The notes beneath the pieces were generated by a model that saw nothing but the letters and a program-made list of their open reading frames with translations, searched no databases and was not told where the DNA came from. This document shows positions 43,100 through 51,481 of a DNA stretch of 64,000 nucleotides, one piece after another. The stretch's first letter is position 1, and each line of letters begins with the position of its first letter. The position numbers were made by a program, and so were the translations under genes. The stretch comes from Alphaproteobacteria bacterium. GTDB taxonomy: Bacteria; Pseudomonadota; Alphaproteobacteria; Acetobacterales; Acetobacteraceae. The DNA is taken from positions 63,078 to 127,077 of the forward strand of contig JAFKFI010000058.1 of NCBI GenBank assembly GCA_017307285.1, in the 5' to 3' direction.

Positions 43100-44032
43100 A
43101 TGTCGGGGCATGACGCCGAACTGGATCAATTCAGGCAGGAGGTAAGCTGCGCCGTCCTGTTGGAGCGGGCGACACCGCCCTGGCAGCTGGACCGCAAGGG
43201 CAGCACACGCCGCGCCCTGAAATACCGACGGCACCAGGGCGAAGTGGTCATCGTCAACCATGACGGGCGGGGCTGGTGGGATGCCCAGGGTTCCGCCAAA
43301 GGGGATGTGTTCGATCTCGTCCAATTCCTGGACCCCCACCTCAACTTCGGCCAAGTGCGGAAGGTGCTGCGGCCCTTTGTCGGGCTCTCCCCGACCTACC
43401 CGGAAGCCCTGCCCAAGCGTGAGACGTCCCAAGCCGACCGACCGCTGCCCGAGCGCTGGGCAAGCCGACCTCGCCTACGGCCCGGTTCGCGCGCGTGGGA
43501 CTACCTGACTGGGGCCCGCGCCCTCCCGCGCACCGTCCTTCTGGCCGCGAGCGAGGCCGACGCCGTACGAGACGGGGCTTACAGGAGCGCGTGGTTCGCG
43601 CATCGTGATCCAGCCGGTCAGGTCTGCCACATCGAGGTTCGCGGCCCCGACTTCAAAGGCTCGCTCCGCGGCGGGACCAAGACCCTGTTTCGGTTGGCGG
43701 GCGGTCTCTTGCCATGTCGGCTGGCCGTGCTGGAGGCGCCGATCGACGCGCTGAGCCTGGCGGCCCTCGAGAACATTCGACGAGACACAATCTACGTGGC
43801 AACGGGCGGCGGGATAGGTCCCGGCACGCTCGACGCGCTCCGAGCCGTCTTGGGTGGCCTGGGGGCAGCCGGGACCGTCTTGGTGAGCGCCGCCGATGCA
43901 AACACCGCCGGCGATCGCTTTGCCAGCCAGCATCAAACTATCGCCGTCGAGGCCGGCATCCCATTCGAGCGATTGCGGCCAACCAACGGGACGGATTGGA
44001 ACGATGTGCTGCGGCAGGGGAGGGGGGTATGA
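43100..44032 (+). CDS. DUF3991 and TOPRIM domain protein
   Basis: About 310 residues from ATG 43100 (MSGHDAELDQFRQEVSCAVL) with AGGAGAG upstream; an upstream in-frame start exists but lacks a site. The N-terminal DUF3991-like part (RRHQGEVVIVNHDGRGWWDA, then GDVFDLVQFL) resembles the zinc-free primase-like region of plasmid proteins. The TOPRIM core shows Glu in LAVLEAPIDALSLAAL and Asp in VLVSAADANTAGDRFA. Such proteins are linked to plasmid DNA processing or priming. It overlaps the next gene by ATGA (44029-44032). Confidence 0.85.
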   Translation: MSGHDAELDQFRQEVSCAVLLERATPPWQLDRKGSTRRALKYRRHQGEVVIVNHDGRGWWDAQGSAKGDVFDLVQFLDPHLNFGQVRKVLRPFVGLSPTYPEALPKRETSQADRPLPERWASRPRLRPGSRAWDYLTGARALPRTVLLAASEADAVRDGAYRSAWFAHRDPAGQVCHIEVRGPDFKGSLRGGTKTLFRLAGGLLPCRLAVLEAPIDALSLAALENIRRDTIYVATGGGIGPGTLDALRAVLGGLGAAGTVLVSAADANTAGDRFASQHQTIAVEAGIPFERLRPTNGTDWNDVLRQGRGV

Positions 44033-44964
44033 AGCACGACCGCGCCTGGGTGTTGCTCCCCTCCGGACGTCGGCTCGATTTGTTGCAGCCCGACGCCGAC
44101 GCATGGACGGATCGCGACCTGGCTATCAGCCTGTCACGAACCTATCGCTGGGGTGGCCATTCACGCTGGGAGCTGCCTCTCTCGGTCGCCCAGCACAGCC
44201 TGCTGGTGCTGGTGATGCGGCAGAAGATGAACGCGCTCCAGCCCCTCTCTCGGGCCGAAGCGTTGCGCGAGCTGCTGCACGATGCCGAGGAAGGCTTCCT
44301 CTGCTTCGACCCGATCTCGCCCCTGAAGCCGCATCTCGGCGAAGATTTCAAAAGTGTAAACGATCGCCTGCGGGCCGCGATCGCCACCCGCTATGCCGTC
44401 CAGCCCTGGGATTGCGCCGACTACCTCCTGCACAAGCAAGCCGATCACCTGGCCGCAGCCTCCGAGGCCTTCCATGCCACGGGTTGGTCGCGACAGGATA
44501 TCAGGGACAGCCTGCACATCCGAATCGATCCCGTGGTTGAGGACCCGCTGCCATGCCTCGACGGGATGCAGCCGTGGGAGCCGTGGCCGCCCCGGATCGC
44601 GGCAGCATTGTTCCTGGCCAAGCTGCGCGAACTGACGCGCGCGAATGGTGATGTCGAACGGCCAGGCGACATGAGCGCCGTGGTCGAGCGGGAGCAGACC
44701 ATCCGGACCTTGGCAACCAGTTTCTCCCGGTTGTTCCCGGTCCAGGAGCGCAGGACCGTCTGGCCGCTCACCGGCAACAGCCTGACCGACACCTACGTCG
44801 TCGCGGAGGCGAATGACGGCTCCCAGACCGCGGAAGGCGTGGTCGTGGACGGCCAGTGCGACGAGGACGGCGCGTGGGACTTCGACGCGGATTTCACCTT
44901 GTTCACAACCGACGAGGAAATCCTCGTCTGCCACGGATACAATTGTCATGTTGAAATCCAGTAG
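44029..44964 (+). CDS. HD-domain phosphohydrolase
   Basis: A 311-residue protein starting MKHDRAWVLLPSGRRLDLLQ. The HD metal site appears as SVAQHSLLVLVMRQK followed by LRELLHDAEEGFL (H...HD), as in YfbR-like nucleotidases. The C-terminal third is extra and acidic (GQCDEDGAWDFDADFTLFTT). Translation is coupled with the TOPRIM gene by ATGA and with the helicase gene by a 17-bp overlap. A nucleotide-hydrolysing role in plasmid DNA metabolism is plausible. Confidence 0.82.
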   Translation: MKHDRAWVLLPSGRRLDLLQPDADAWTDRDLAISLSRTYRWGGHSRWELPLSVAQHSLLVLVMRQKMNALQPLSRAEALRELLHDAEEGFLCFDPISPLKPHLGEDFKSVNDRLRAAIATRYAVQPWDCADYLLHKQADHLAAASEAFHATGWSRQDIRDSLHIRIDPVVEDPLPCLDGMQPWEPWPPRIAAALFLAKLRELTRANGDVERPGDMSAVVEREQTIRTLATSFSRLFPVQERRTVWPLTGNSLTDTYVVAEANDGSQTAEGVVVDGQCDEDGAWDFDADFTLFTTDEEILVCHGYNCHVEIQ

Positions 44965-46996
44965 CGCCGTCGCGCTGCGGCACGCAGCCCTCTCCGACCT
45001 GACCGAGCAGCAGCTTGAGGCAGCAGAGGCTAACGGACCCGTCCTGGTCCTGGCCGGTGCCGGAACCGGCAAGACGAAGACCCTCACGGCCGCGGTCATT
45101 CATCGCATCCAGGCATGCGCGGTGTCGCCCTCGCGTATTCTCGCTGTCACCTTCACCAACAAGGCCGCCGGCGAGATGATCGCCCGTATCCGGGCGGGCC
45201 TCGGGCAGGACGCTGCGCCACACTGGATCGGAACCTTCCACGGACTCGCCGCCCGCCAGCTGCGGATCGAGCCCGAAGTGGCCGGCCTGCGGCCCGGCTT
45301 CGACATAATCGACGCCGACGACAGCCGGCGCATCGTCAAGCGCATCATGAAGGCGCACAACCAAGCCGCCGGCGATGAGGGCATGCAAATCGGCCGCGAT
45401 CCGCTGAAGGTCATGTGCAACCGGCTGTCCAAGTTCAAAGACAATCTGATCACGCCGCAGGACGCGCCCGCACACGTTGAAGCCATGATCGCGGAAGCGC
45501 AGCGATCGGGAACGCCTGTCGATCCCGACGGACTGAGAGCCAGCTCCCGCGTGTATGCCGATTATCAGCGGACACTCCGCGACGGGAACGCCGCAGATTT
45601 CGGAGATCTGCTACTCTGGCCGACTCTCGCGCTGCTGCGCAACGTCGACTATCGGCTTCGCTGGAGCGAGCGCTTCGACGTTCTGCTCGCCGACGAATAC
45701 CAAGACGTCAACCATGCGCAATATAATTGGCTCCGGCTTCTCAGCGCGGGACATCAACAGCTCTTCGCGGTGGGCGACGATGATCAGTCGGTGTATTCGT
45801 TCCGGGGTGCAGACATCCAATATATCCGGCGATTTACACGAGACTTCCCAAACGGGCGGCAAATCCGCCTCGAGGAAAACTTCCGCTCGACCGGACATAT
45901 CCTCGCTGCCGCGAACGCCGTCATCTCACGCGACCGCAACCGGCTGGGCAAGACCCTCTTCACCCGGAAACCCATCGGCGACCGCATCGAGGTCGTTCCA
46001 TTCCGCAACCCGGAAGCCGAGGCGTTCGGGATCGTTGCTGAAATCCAGCGACGTCATGCCGAGGGCCTCGTCTGGTCCGACTTCGCGATCCTCTACCGCA
46101 GCAACGCGCTCTCCCGTCAGTTCGAGGAGGCGCTCATGCGCGCCCGAATCCCCTACGTCCTCGTCGGCGACGTCGGCTTTTACGAGAGGGCGGAGATCAA
46201 GGACGTGCTCGCCTTGTTGCGCCTCTGCGCGACACCGGAGGACCGGCAGTCCGATGAGGCCTTCCGGCGCGTCATCAACGTGCCGGCCCGCGGATTCGGC
46301 GCCAAGGCGCTGCAGGAAGTGGAGAACGAAGCCGCCTGGCGACAGGTGCCGTTGCTGACCGCGCTGGAAACCGCCGCCTTGCCGCCGAAGACACGCTCAG
46401 CCGGGCTTGCCTTCGTGGACGCCATCAAGGGCGTGGCTCGGAACCGCGCGGCGACACTCGCTGATCAAATATCGCTGCTACTGGATGCGACCGGCTACCG
46501 CGCGATGCTGCGCGACAGCAAGGCGGAGACGACGGAAGGCCGGCTGGAGAATGTGCAGGAGCTGATCCAACTGGCCGGCAGCTTCCACACCGCCCGTGAA
46601 CTGCTTGACCACGCCGCCCTGTCCACCAGTGGGCCGAAGGAAGGCAATGCCGACCAGGTCCGGCTGATGACGCTCCACAAGGGGAAGGGGCTCGAGTTCC
46701 CGCACGTCTTTCTGCCGGCCTGGGAGGCGGGCTCGTTCCCACCTGACTATGGCGACCTTCCCGAGGAGCGCCGGCTCGCGTACGTGGCAATCACGCGTGG
46801 CATGCGGCGGGTGACAATCACCCATTGTGACTTCCGTCGCGGCTCCGCCAGCCCGTCCTGCTTCATCGCCGACCTTCCCGGCGAAAGCCGCTCGGACGGC
46901 TGGTTACGCGGGTCGGACCGTTTGACCGCCCGCCAGACCGGCCCATCCCGCATCGATCGAGCCTCGGCCGCCGCGTTGCTGAGGCAGTTCGGTTGA
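44948..46996 (+). CDS. UvrD/Rep-type superfamily 1 DNA helicase
   Basis: A 682-residue 3'-5' helicase; ATG 44948 (MLKSSSAVALRHAALSDLTE) overlaps the end of the HD gene. Motif I is VLAGAGTGKTKTL, motif Ia AVTFTNKAAGEM, motif II LLADEYQDV, motif III AVGDDDQSVYSFRGAD, motif IV RLEENFRST, motif V LMTLHKGKGLEFPHVF and motif VI AYVAITRGMRRVTI. All are intact. The C-terminus is shorter than in UvrD, so closer to a plasmid-borne Rep/PcrA relative. Likely serves plasmid replication or repair. Confidence 0.95.
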   Translation: MLKSSSAVALRHAALSDLTEQQLEAAEANGPVLVLAGAGTGKTKTLTAAVIHRIQACAVSPSRILAVTFTNKAAGEMIARIRAGLGQDAAPHWIGTFHGLAARQLRIEPEVAGLRPGFDIIDADDSRRIVKRIMKAHNQAAGDEGMQIGRDPLKVMCNRLSKFKDNLITPQDAPAHVEAMIAEAQRSGTPVDPDGLRASSRVYADYQRTLRDGNAADFGDLLLWPTLALLRNVDYRLRWSERFDVLLADEYQDVNHAQYNWLRLLSAGHQQLFAVGDDDQSVYSFRGADIQYIRRFTRDFPNGRQIRLEENFRSTGHILAAANAVISRDRNRLGKTLFTRKPIGDRIEVVPFRNPEAEAFGIVAEIQRRHAEGLVWSDFAILYRSNALSRQFEEALMRARIPYVLVGDVGFYERAEIKDVLALLRLCATPEDRQSDEAFRRVINVPARGFGAKALQEVENEAAWRQVPLLTALETAALPPKTRSAGLAFVDAIKGVARNRAATLADQISLLLDATGYRAMLRDSKAETTEGRLENVQELIQLAGSFHTARELLDHAALSTSGPKEGNADQVRLMTLHKGKGLEFPHVFLPAWEAGSFPPDYGDLPEERRLAYVAITRGMRRVTITHCDFRRGSASPSCFIADLPGESRSDGWLRGSDRLTARQTGPSRIDRASAAALLRQFG

Positions 46997-47151
46997 GGGA
47001 GGCGAGCCACGCCGCCGCACCGGTCGCAAGGATACGTCGCTGGCGCTCCCGCCGCGGCAATGCCGCATCGCCCTTGCCTCCGGGCACGGCCGCGCGACCG
47101 GGTGGTCGGGGTGAAACAGGGCACAAAGCGCCAAGCGAACAGGAGTAGATC

Positions 47152-49431
47152 ATGGACATGAACGTAGAGCCCCACGCCAACTCCGCCCTGGCCAATGCCG
47201 CCCCGATCTCGCGACAGATCTGGGACGCTAAATACCGGCTCAAGGGCGCCGATGGCGCACCGGTCGACCTCACCATCGAGGATAGCTGGCGGCGGGTGGC
47301 CCGCGCACTGGCTCAGGGCGAAGTCGAGCCGGCACGCTGGGAGGGGCCGTTCTACAACGTCCTGCAGGACTTCCGCTTCCTTCCGGCCGGTCGGATATTG
47401 TCGGGCGCCGGCACCAGCCGACGCGTGACCCTCTTCAACTGCTTCGTCATGGGCGAGATCGGCGACGATCTCGGCAGCATCTTCCGCCATCTCCGCGAAG
47501 CGGCGCTGACCATGCAGCAGGGCGGCGGCATCGGCTACGATTTCTCGACGCTGCGGCCGAAGGGTGCGCCAGTGCGCGGCGTCGGCGCGGATGCCTCCGG
47601 CCCGCTGTCGTTCATGGACGTCTGGGACAGCATGTGCCGCACAATCATGTCGGCCGGCGCCCGGCGCGGCGCCATGATGGCCACGATGCGCTGCGACCAC
47701 CCCGACATTGAAGACTTCATCGCCGCCAAACGCGAGGAAGGTCGCCTCCGCAACTTCAACCTGTCGGTCCTTATCACCGACCCGTTCATGACGGCGGTCG
47801 CGGCGGACGCTGACTGGGATCTGACCTTCAACGGCAGGGTCTACAGGACGATCCGTGCCAAATCGCTGTTCGACGCCATCACGCGCGCGACCTACGATTA
47901 CGCCGAGCCAGGCGTGATCTTCATCGACCGCATCAACGCCCGCAACAACCTCGCCTATTGCGAGACGATCCACGCCACCAACCCTTGCGGCGAGCAACCC
48001 CTGCCGCCCTATGGCGCCTGTCTGCTCGGATCGATCAACATCGCCCGCCTGGTGCGCGACCCGTTCACACCGCGCGCCCATGTCGACGAGGCCGAACTCG
48101 CCGAACTTGTGTCGATCGCCGTTCGCATGATGGACAACACCATCGACGTTTCCGGCTTCCCGCTCGAGGAGCAGCGGCAGGAAGCCATCGCCAAGCGCCG
48201 CATCGGCCTCGGCATGACCGGTCTCGCCGACGCGCTAATGATGGTTGACCTCCGATACGGGTCGCCAGAGGCGGCCGAGCGGGCAGGGGAGTGGGCCCGG
48301 CAGATCTGCCGCTCCGCCTATCTCGCCTCAGCCTGCCTCGCCGAGGAGAAGGGCGCCTTCCCGCTGTTCGACCGGGACGCCTACCTCGCCGGCGAGACGG
48401 TACGCGCGCTCGATAACGATGTCCGCGACCTCATTGCCGCGTGCGGGATCAGGAACGCGCTGCTGACGTCGATCGCGCCGACCGGCACGATCTCGCTGGT
48501 CGCCGACAACGTCTCGTCCGGCATCGAGCCGGTGTTCGCACTGGCCTACACGCGCAAGGTCACACAGCCGGACGGCTCCAGGATCGAGGAGGAAGTCTCA
48601 GACTATGCGCTGCGTCGCTTCCGGGCCCTGCACGGCGACGACGCCACACTGCCCGACAGCTTCGTCACCGCCCAGGACCTCACCCCCGTCGAGCATGTGC
48701 GGATGCAGGCCGCGGTGCAGCGCCACATCGACAGCGCCATCAGCAAGACGGTCAACGTCCCGGAGGATATCAGCTTCGAGGCGTTCCAGGCGGTCTACTT
48801 GGATGCCTACCGCAGCGGTTGCAAAGGCTGCACCACCTACCGCCCGAACGCTATCACCGGGTCCGTCCTCGCGGTGAAACCCGCGATGTCAGCCGCCTCG
48901 CCTTCCCCCGCCGTTGGCGAGTTGCTGCTTCGCGCCGAGAAACTCGTTGGTGCCACCTACAAGCTGCGCTGGCCGGACAGCGAGCACGCGATGTACGTCA
49001 CCATCAACGACATCGAAACGGATAGCGGTCGCCGCCCCTTCGAAGTTTTCGTCAACTCGAAAAACCTGGAACACTACGCCTGGGTCGTGGCGCTCACACG
49101 GATGATCAGCGCGGTGTTCCGTCGGGGCGGTGAGGTGGCCTTCGTCGCCGAGGAACTCAAGCAGGTGTTCGACCCGCGCGGCGGTCAATGGACGAACGGC
49201 CGCTATGTCGGATCGCTGGTCGCCGCGATCGGCGACATCATCGAACGGCACATGATCGACACAGGCTTTCTGACGCCGGCCGAACCGATCTGCCCCACGG
49301 CCGCTAAGGCCACCTCGTCGGTTGCGGTGACCGCGCTCGGACTGTTGTGCCCAAAATGCAGCCAGCCAGGCCTCATTCGCGAGGCCGGTTGCCTCAGCTG
49401 CGTCCATTGCGGCTGGTCAAAATGCAGCTGA
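47152..49431 (+). CDS. nrdJ: Adenosylcobalamin-dependent (class II) ribonucleotide reductase
   Basis: A 759-residue NrdJ-type enzyme that reduces ribonucleotides to deoxyribonucleotides without oxygen. Visible are FRFLPAGRILSGAGT, FNCFVMG (reducible Cys), GGGIGYDFSTLRP, the active-site NPCGEQPLPPYGACLLGSIN, and SIAPTGTISLVADNVSSGIE. The C-terminal Cys-rich tail (CPKCSQPG, then CLSCVHCGWSKCS) would bind zinc and shuttle electrons. Upstream is a 155-bp gap without a recognisable cobalamin riboswitch. A class II RNR on a plasmid next to a helicase suggests supply of dNTPs during oxygen limitation. Confidence 0.95.
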   Translation: MDMNVEPHANSALANAAPISRQIWDAKYRLKGADGAPVDLTIEDSWRRVARALAQGEVEPARWEGPFYNVLQDFRFLPAGRILSGAGTSRRVTLFNCFVMGEIGDDLGSIFRHLREAALTMQQGGGIGYDFSTLRPKGAPVRGVGADASGPLSFMDVWDSMCRTIMSAGARRGAMMATMRCDHPDIEDFIAAKREEGRLRNFNLSVLITDPFMTAVAADADWDLTFNGRVYRTIRAKSLFDAITRATYDYAEPGVIFIDRINARNNLAYCETIHATNPCGEQPLPPYGACLLGSINIARLVRDPFTPRAHVDEAELAELVSIAVRMMDNTIDVSGFPLEEQRQEAIAKRRIGLGMTGLADALMMVDLRYGSPEAAERAGEWARQICRSAYLASACLAEEKGAFPLFDRDAYLAGETVRALDNDVRDLIAACGIRNALLTSIAPTGTISLVADNVSSGIEPVFALAYTRKVTQPDGSRIEEEVSDYALRRFRALHGDDATLPDSFVTAQDLTPVEHVRMQAAVQRHIDSAISKTVNVPEDISFEAFQAVYLDAYRSGCKGCTTYRPNAITGSVLAVKPAMSAASPSPAVGELLLRAEKLVGATYKLRWPDSEHAMYVTINDIETDSGRRPFEVFVNSKNLEHYAWVVALTRMISAVFRRGGEVAFVAEELKQVFDPRGGQWTNGRYVGSLVAAIGDIIERHMIDTGFLTPAEPICPTAAKATSSVAVTALGLLCPKCSQPGLIREAGCLSCVHCGWSKCS

Positions 49432-49691
49432 GCGCCAGGACGGCGCCGGACGAGAGTTGGGCGACCGAAGGAGCCAACAAAAGCGAGACGCCCCACCAGG
49501 CGATGATGCGAGAGTATGAAGCGCGGCGCTGCCACATCTGCCAGTGCAAATACCCGTCATTCGGCTTCGGATCGCCGCTCAAGGCCGTCGGGCCCACCAT
49601 CTGGAGCTGCCTGGCGCACCGCGACGAGGTGGACCGGATTGCTCGAGGTGTCGGGGCTGCTCCGGCCCAACCTCAACCCCGGTTGCTTTAG
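49422..49691 (+). CDS. Small cysteine-containing protein, unknown function
   Basis: An 89-residue frame starting at ATG 49422, overlapping the reductase stop by 10 bp (MQLSARTAPDESWATEGANK). CHICQCKYPSFGFG followed by WSCLAHRDEVDR could bind zinc (Cys, Cys, Cys, His). Coupled translation with nrdJ is suggested by the overlap. Not recognised. Confidence 0.55.
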   Translation: MQLSARTAPDESWATEGANKSETPHQAMMREYEARRCHICQCKYPSFGFGSPLKAVGPTIWSCLAHRDEVDRIARGVGAAPAQPQPRLL

Positions 49692-50020
49692 GGTCTGAAC
49701 TCAAACAGCACGATCGTTGGACCGCTGCATTCGACCCAGCTACGCGACCGGCGCCATAATCGGTCAGTCCCGACAGCAGACATCAGCCTGCGCCGGCATG
49801 GCAGCTGCGCGCCCATCATCGCCGTTCAAGCAAGCGGCACCGTTCCTCCAGAGCTGTCGTTCGTGGGTGGAACGGCAGATGGCTGGGGTGGGTGGGATGC
49901 CGTCATTGCCACAGCGCGTCGCTCGTGACCGCTTCGCGCCACAAACCGACGTTAGGCCCTCCTCAGGAATAGGTCGTTGCGCCGAACCTGGTAGCGCTCT
50001 CGGCCCGCATGACTTCCGCG
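49692..50020. other. Gap between the RNR unit and the ImmA/XRE pair
   Basis: About 330 bp with no supported gene or repeat; open frames lack domain signals. Convergent transcription ends here, but no strong terminator hairpin was recognised. Confidence 0.45.
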
Positions 50021-50584
50021 CTATTTGCGGTACGCGCGCTTCAATTGCACGTCTACACCAGTCATGCGCACCCGCCATTCACAGAGCGAGTCGCTGACGC
50101 AGAACGCCTTGGCGATGGCCGAGATAGAGTCCCCTATTCGGCGTCGGGAGATGAGCACGTCCCTCGGCAGTAACATGGCTGCGGCGAGCCAGTCCGCTTC
50201 AGCTTCGGCGTCCTCCGAATAGTCGCTCAGCAGCAGCATGCCGGTGCTGGACACATCGACCCGGGCCGGCACGTGCTTCAGGATTACATGGGCCAACTCG
50301 TGCATGAGCGTGCTGGCCTGGCGCCCGCGGCTATGGCTTGGATTGACAACGATGGCGGTGACGCCGTCCTCACGCAGCGTCATCCCCGACCAACTCTCGC
50401 TGTCCGCCACAAGCAGGCGCTGGCGGCACTCGACCGAAAGCTCGATGACGTCGAAGTCGATCACTACTACCCCGATGTGGTCGGCGTAGATCCAGGGATC
50501 GAGCGGCGCGGCGGGCGCCAAACCGAGGTCTTGGCGCGCCTGCGCGCTCATCCGCTCCGCTTGCGCCTTAAACCCGTGGCGCAC
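50021..50584 (-). CDS. ImmA/IrrE-family metallo-endopeptidase
   Basis: A 187-residue zinc protease. The active site is TLMHELAHVILKH (HExxH), with the third ligand likely in EDAEAEADWLAAAMLLP. ImmA-type proteases cleave the paired XRE repressor to release transcription after a damage or phage signal (established for ImmA/ImmR of ICEBs1). It is one base downstream of the XRE gene, on the same strand. Confidence 0.9.
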   Translation of the reverse strand: MRHGFKAQAERMSAQARQDLGLAPAAPLDPWIYADHIGVVVIDFDVIELSVECRQRLLVADSESWSGMTLREDGVTAIVVNPSHSRGRQASTLMHELAHVILKHVPARVDVSSTGMLLLSDYSEDAEAEADWLAAAMLLPRDVLISRRRIGDSISAIAKAFCVSDSLCEWRVRMTGVDVQLKRAYRK

Positions 50585-50585
50585 A

Positions 50586-50930
50586 CTAGAGATCGATCAG
50601 CGCATTGCGTGCGCGGATCGCCTTCTGGGCAGCAAGAATCAGCTCACCAAGCGCGACGGCGGTGTCCGCGGCGACCGTCTTCTTCTTGCGGAAGTGCACG
50701 ACCGCCTGCGGTGTGTCCGTCTCCATCTCGCCCAGGCCCAAGAATTCGCGCGGGTCGCGGTCGAGCCACCGGCAGATTTTGGCGAAGGTCTCCAGGTCGG
50801 GCATGTGCCCATTCTCGACGCGCGAGAGCGTTGCGGAGCTGACCCCTACTTCAGCGGCGGCAGCACGCACGCCGCGGCCGCCACGCTTGATGGCGATCAG
50901 GCGGCCGAGCTCCTCGATCGGTAACGGCAT
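50586..50930 (-). CDS. XRE-family helix-turn-helix regulator
   Basis: A 114-residue repressor. The HTH reads LIAIKRGGRGVRAAAAEVGV, SSATLSRVENGHMPDLETFA, then KICRWLDRDPREFLG. The C-terminal tail (FRKKKTVAADTAVALGELIL) is short and could be the cleavage region for ImmA. It is divergent from the ubiquitin-like operon, with two 16-bp inverted repeats in the 149-bp gap, so it most likely represses that operon and itself. Confidence 0.9.
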   Translation of the reverse strand: MPLPIEELGRLIAIKRGGRGVRAAAAEVGVSSATLSRVENGHMPDLETFAKICRWLDRDPREFLGLGEMETDTPQAVVHFRKKKTVAADTAVALGELILAAQKAIRARNALIDL

Positions 50931-50985
50931 TAAACCTCACGTGCTGAAGGCGCCCCTTGCAAACGGCGAGGGAACGGATTACGTT

Positions 50986-51038
50986 GTCTTACATCTAAGA
51001 CGAACTGCCGCATTGGTAGGACGTCTCGTTAGTAAGAC
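50986..51038. promoter_or_regulatory. Two 16-bp inverted-repeat operators in the divergent promoter
   Basis: GTCTTACATCTAAGAC (50986-51001) is a perfect 6-4-6 inverted repeat; GTCTCGTTAGTAAGAC (51023-51038) is a related copy 37 bp away. Both lie between the XRE gene start (50930) and the ubiquitin-like gene start (51080), where an autoregulatory repressor would act. The AT-content is raised around them. Confidence 0.65.
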
Positions 51039-51079
51039 AGCGAATCACGCCGATTCGCTGTTGTCAAGTGGAGGCTGAA

Positions 51080-51481
51080 ATGGATCGGCAGCACGCGCCC
51101 CCTGGGGGTGAGGACGGTGGCCTGGAGCAGGTCGAGGCGCGGCTGGAGGCGGCGGAGAGCGCTTTGCAGCATGCCCGCGCGGACGAAGCCCTGGCGGAAC
51201 ACGAGATCGTGGAGGCGGTCGAGGAGATCAAGCGCATCGAGGCTGACCAGCGCGACTTCGAAATCATCGTCAACGGCCGGCCGAAGACCGTCGAGCGCAA
51301 GAAGCAGAGCTACCGGGACATCGCGCGGCTGGCTTACCCCGACGCCGACTTCGACAAGTACCTCTACACGATCACCTACTTCAACGGCGAGCACGGCCAA
51401 CAGGGCGACCTCGTCGAGGGCGAGACGGTGCGGGTGAAGAACGGGATGGTCTTCAATGTCCGCCGCTCTGATAAGTCGTAG
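51080..51481 (+). CDS. Ubiquitin-like protein (multi-ubiquitin family, single domain)
   Basis: A 133-residue protein with a GGAGG site six bases before ATG 51080. An N-terminal acidic coiled coil (residues 15-57) is followed by one beta-grasp domain: FEIIVNGRPKTVERKKQSYR, then IARLAYPDAD, YLYTITYFNG, LVEGETVRVKNGMVFNV. This is the Multi_ubiq family pattern; many relatives carry two or more such domains, here one. It ends RRSDKS, without the Gly-Gly of eukaryotic ubiquitin. The 3' end overlaps the E1-like gene by 26 bp. Likely the modifier of a conjugation system. Confidence 0.88.
   Translation: MDRQHAPPGGEDGGLEQVEARLEAAESALQHARADEALAEHEIVEAVEEIKRIEADQRDFEIIVNGRPKTVERKKQSYRDIARLAYPDADFDKYLYTITYFNGEHGQQGDLVEGETVRVKNGMVFNVRRSDKS

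Noticed and set aside
43100..46996. Gabija-like defence pair (TOPRIM nuclease plus UvrD helicase)
   Set aside because: The TOPRIM protein has a DUF3991 N-terminus and no ABC ATPase motifs, unlike GajA, and an HD gene lies between; no support for Gabija.
46997..47151. Cobalamin riboswitch before the B12-dependent reductase
   Set aside because: The 155-bp leader shows no B12-box-like sequence or the expected fold; it only has GC-rich repeats.
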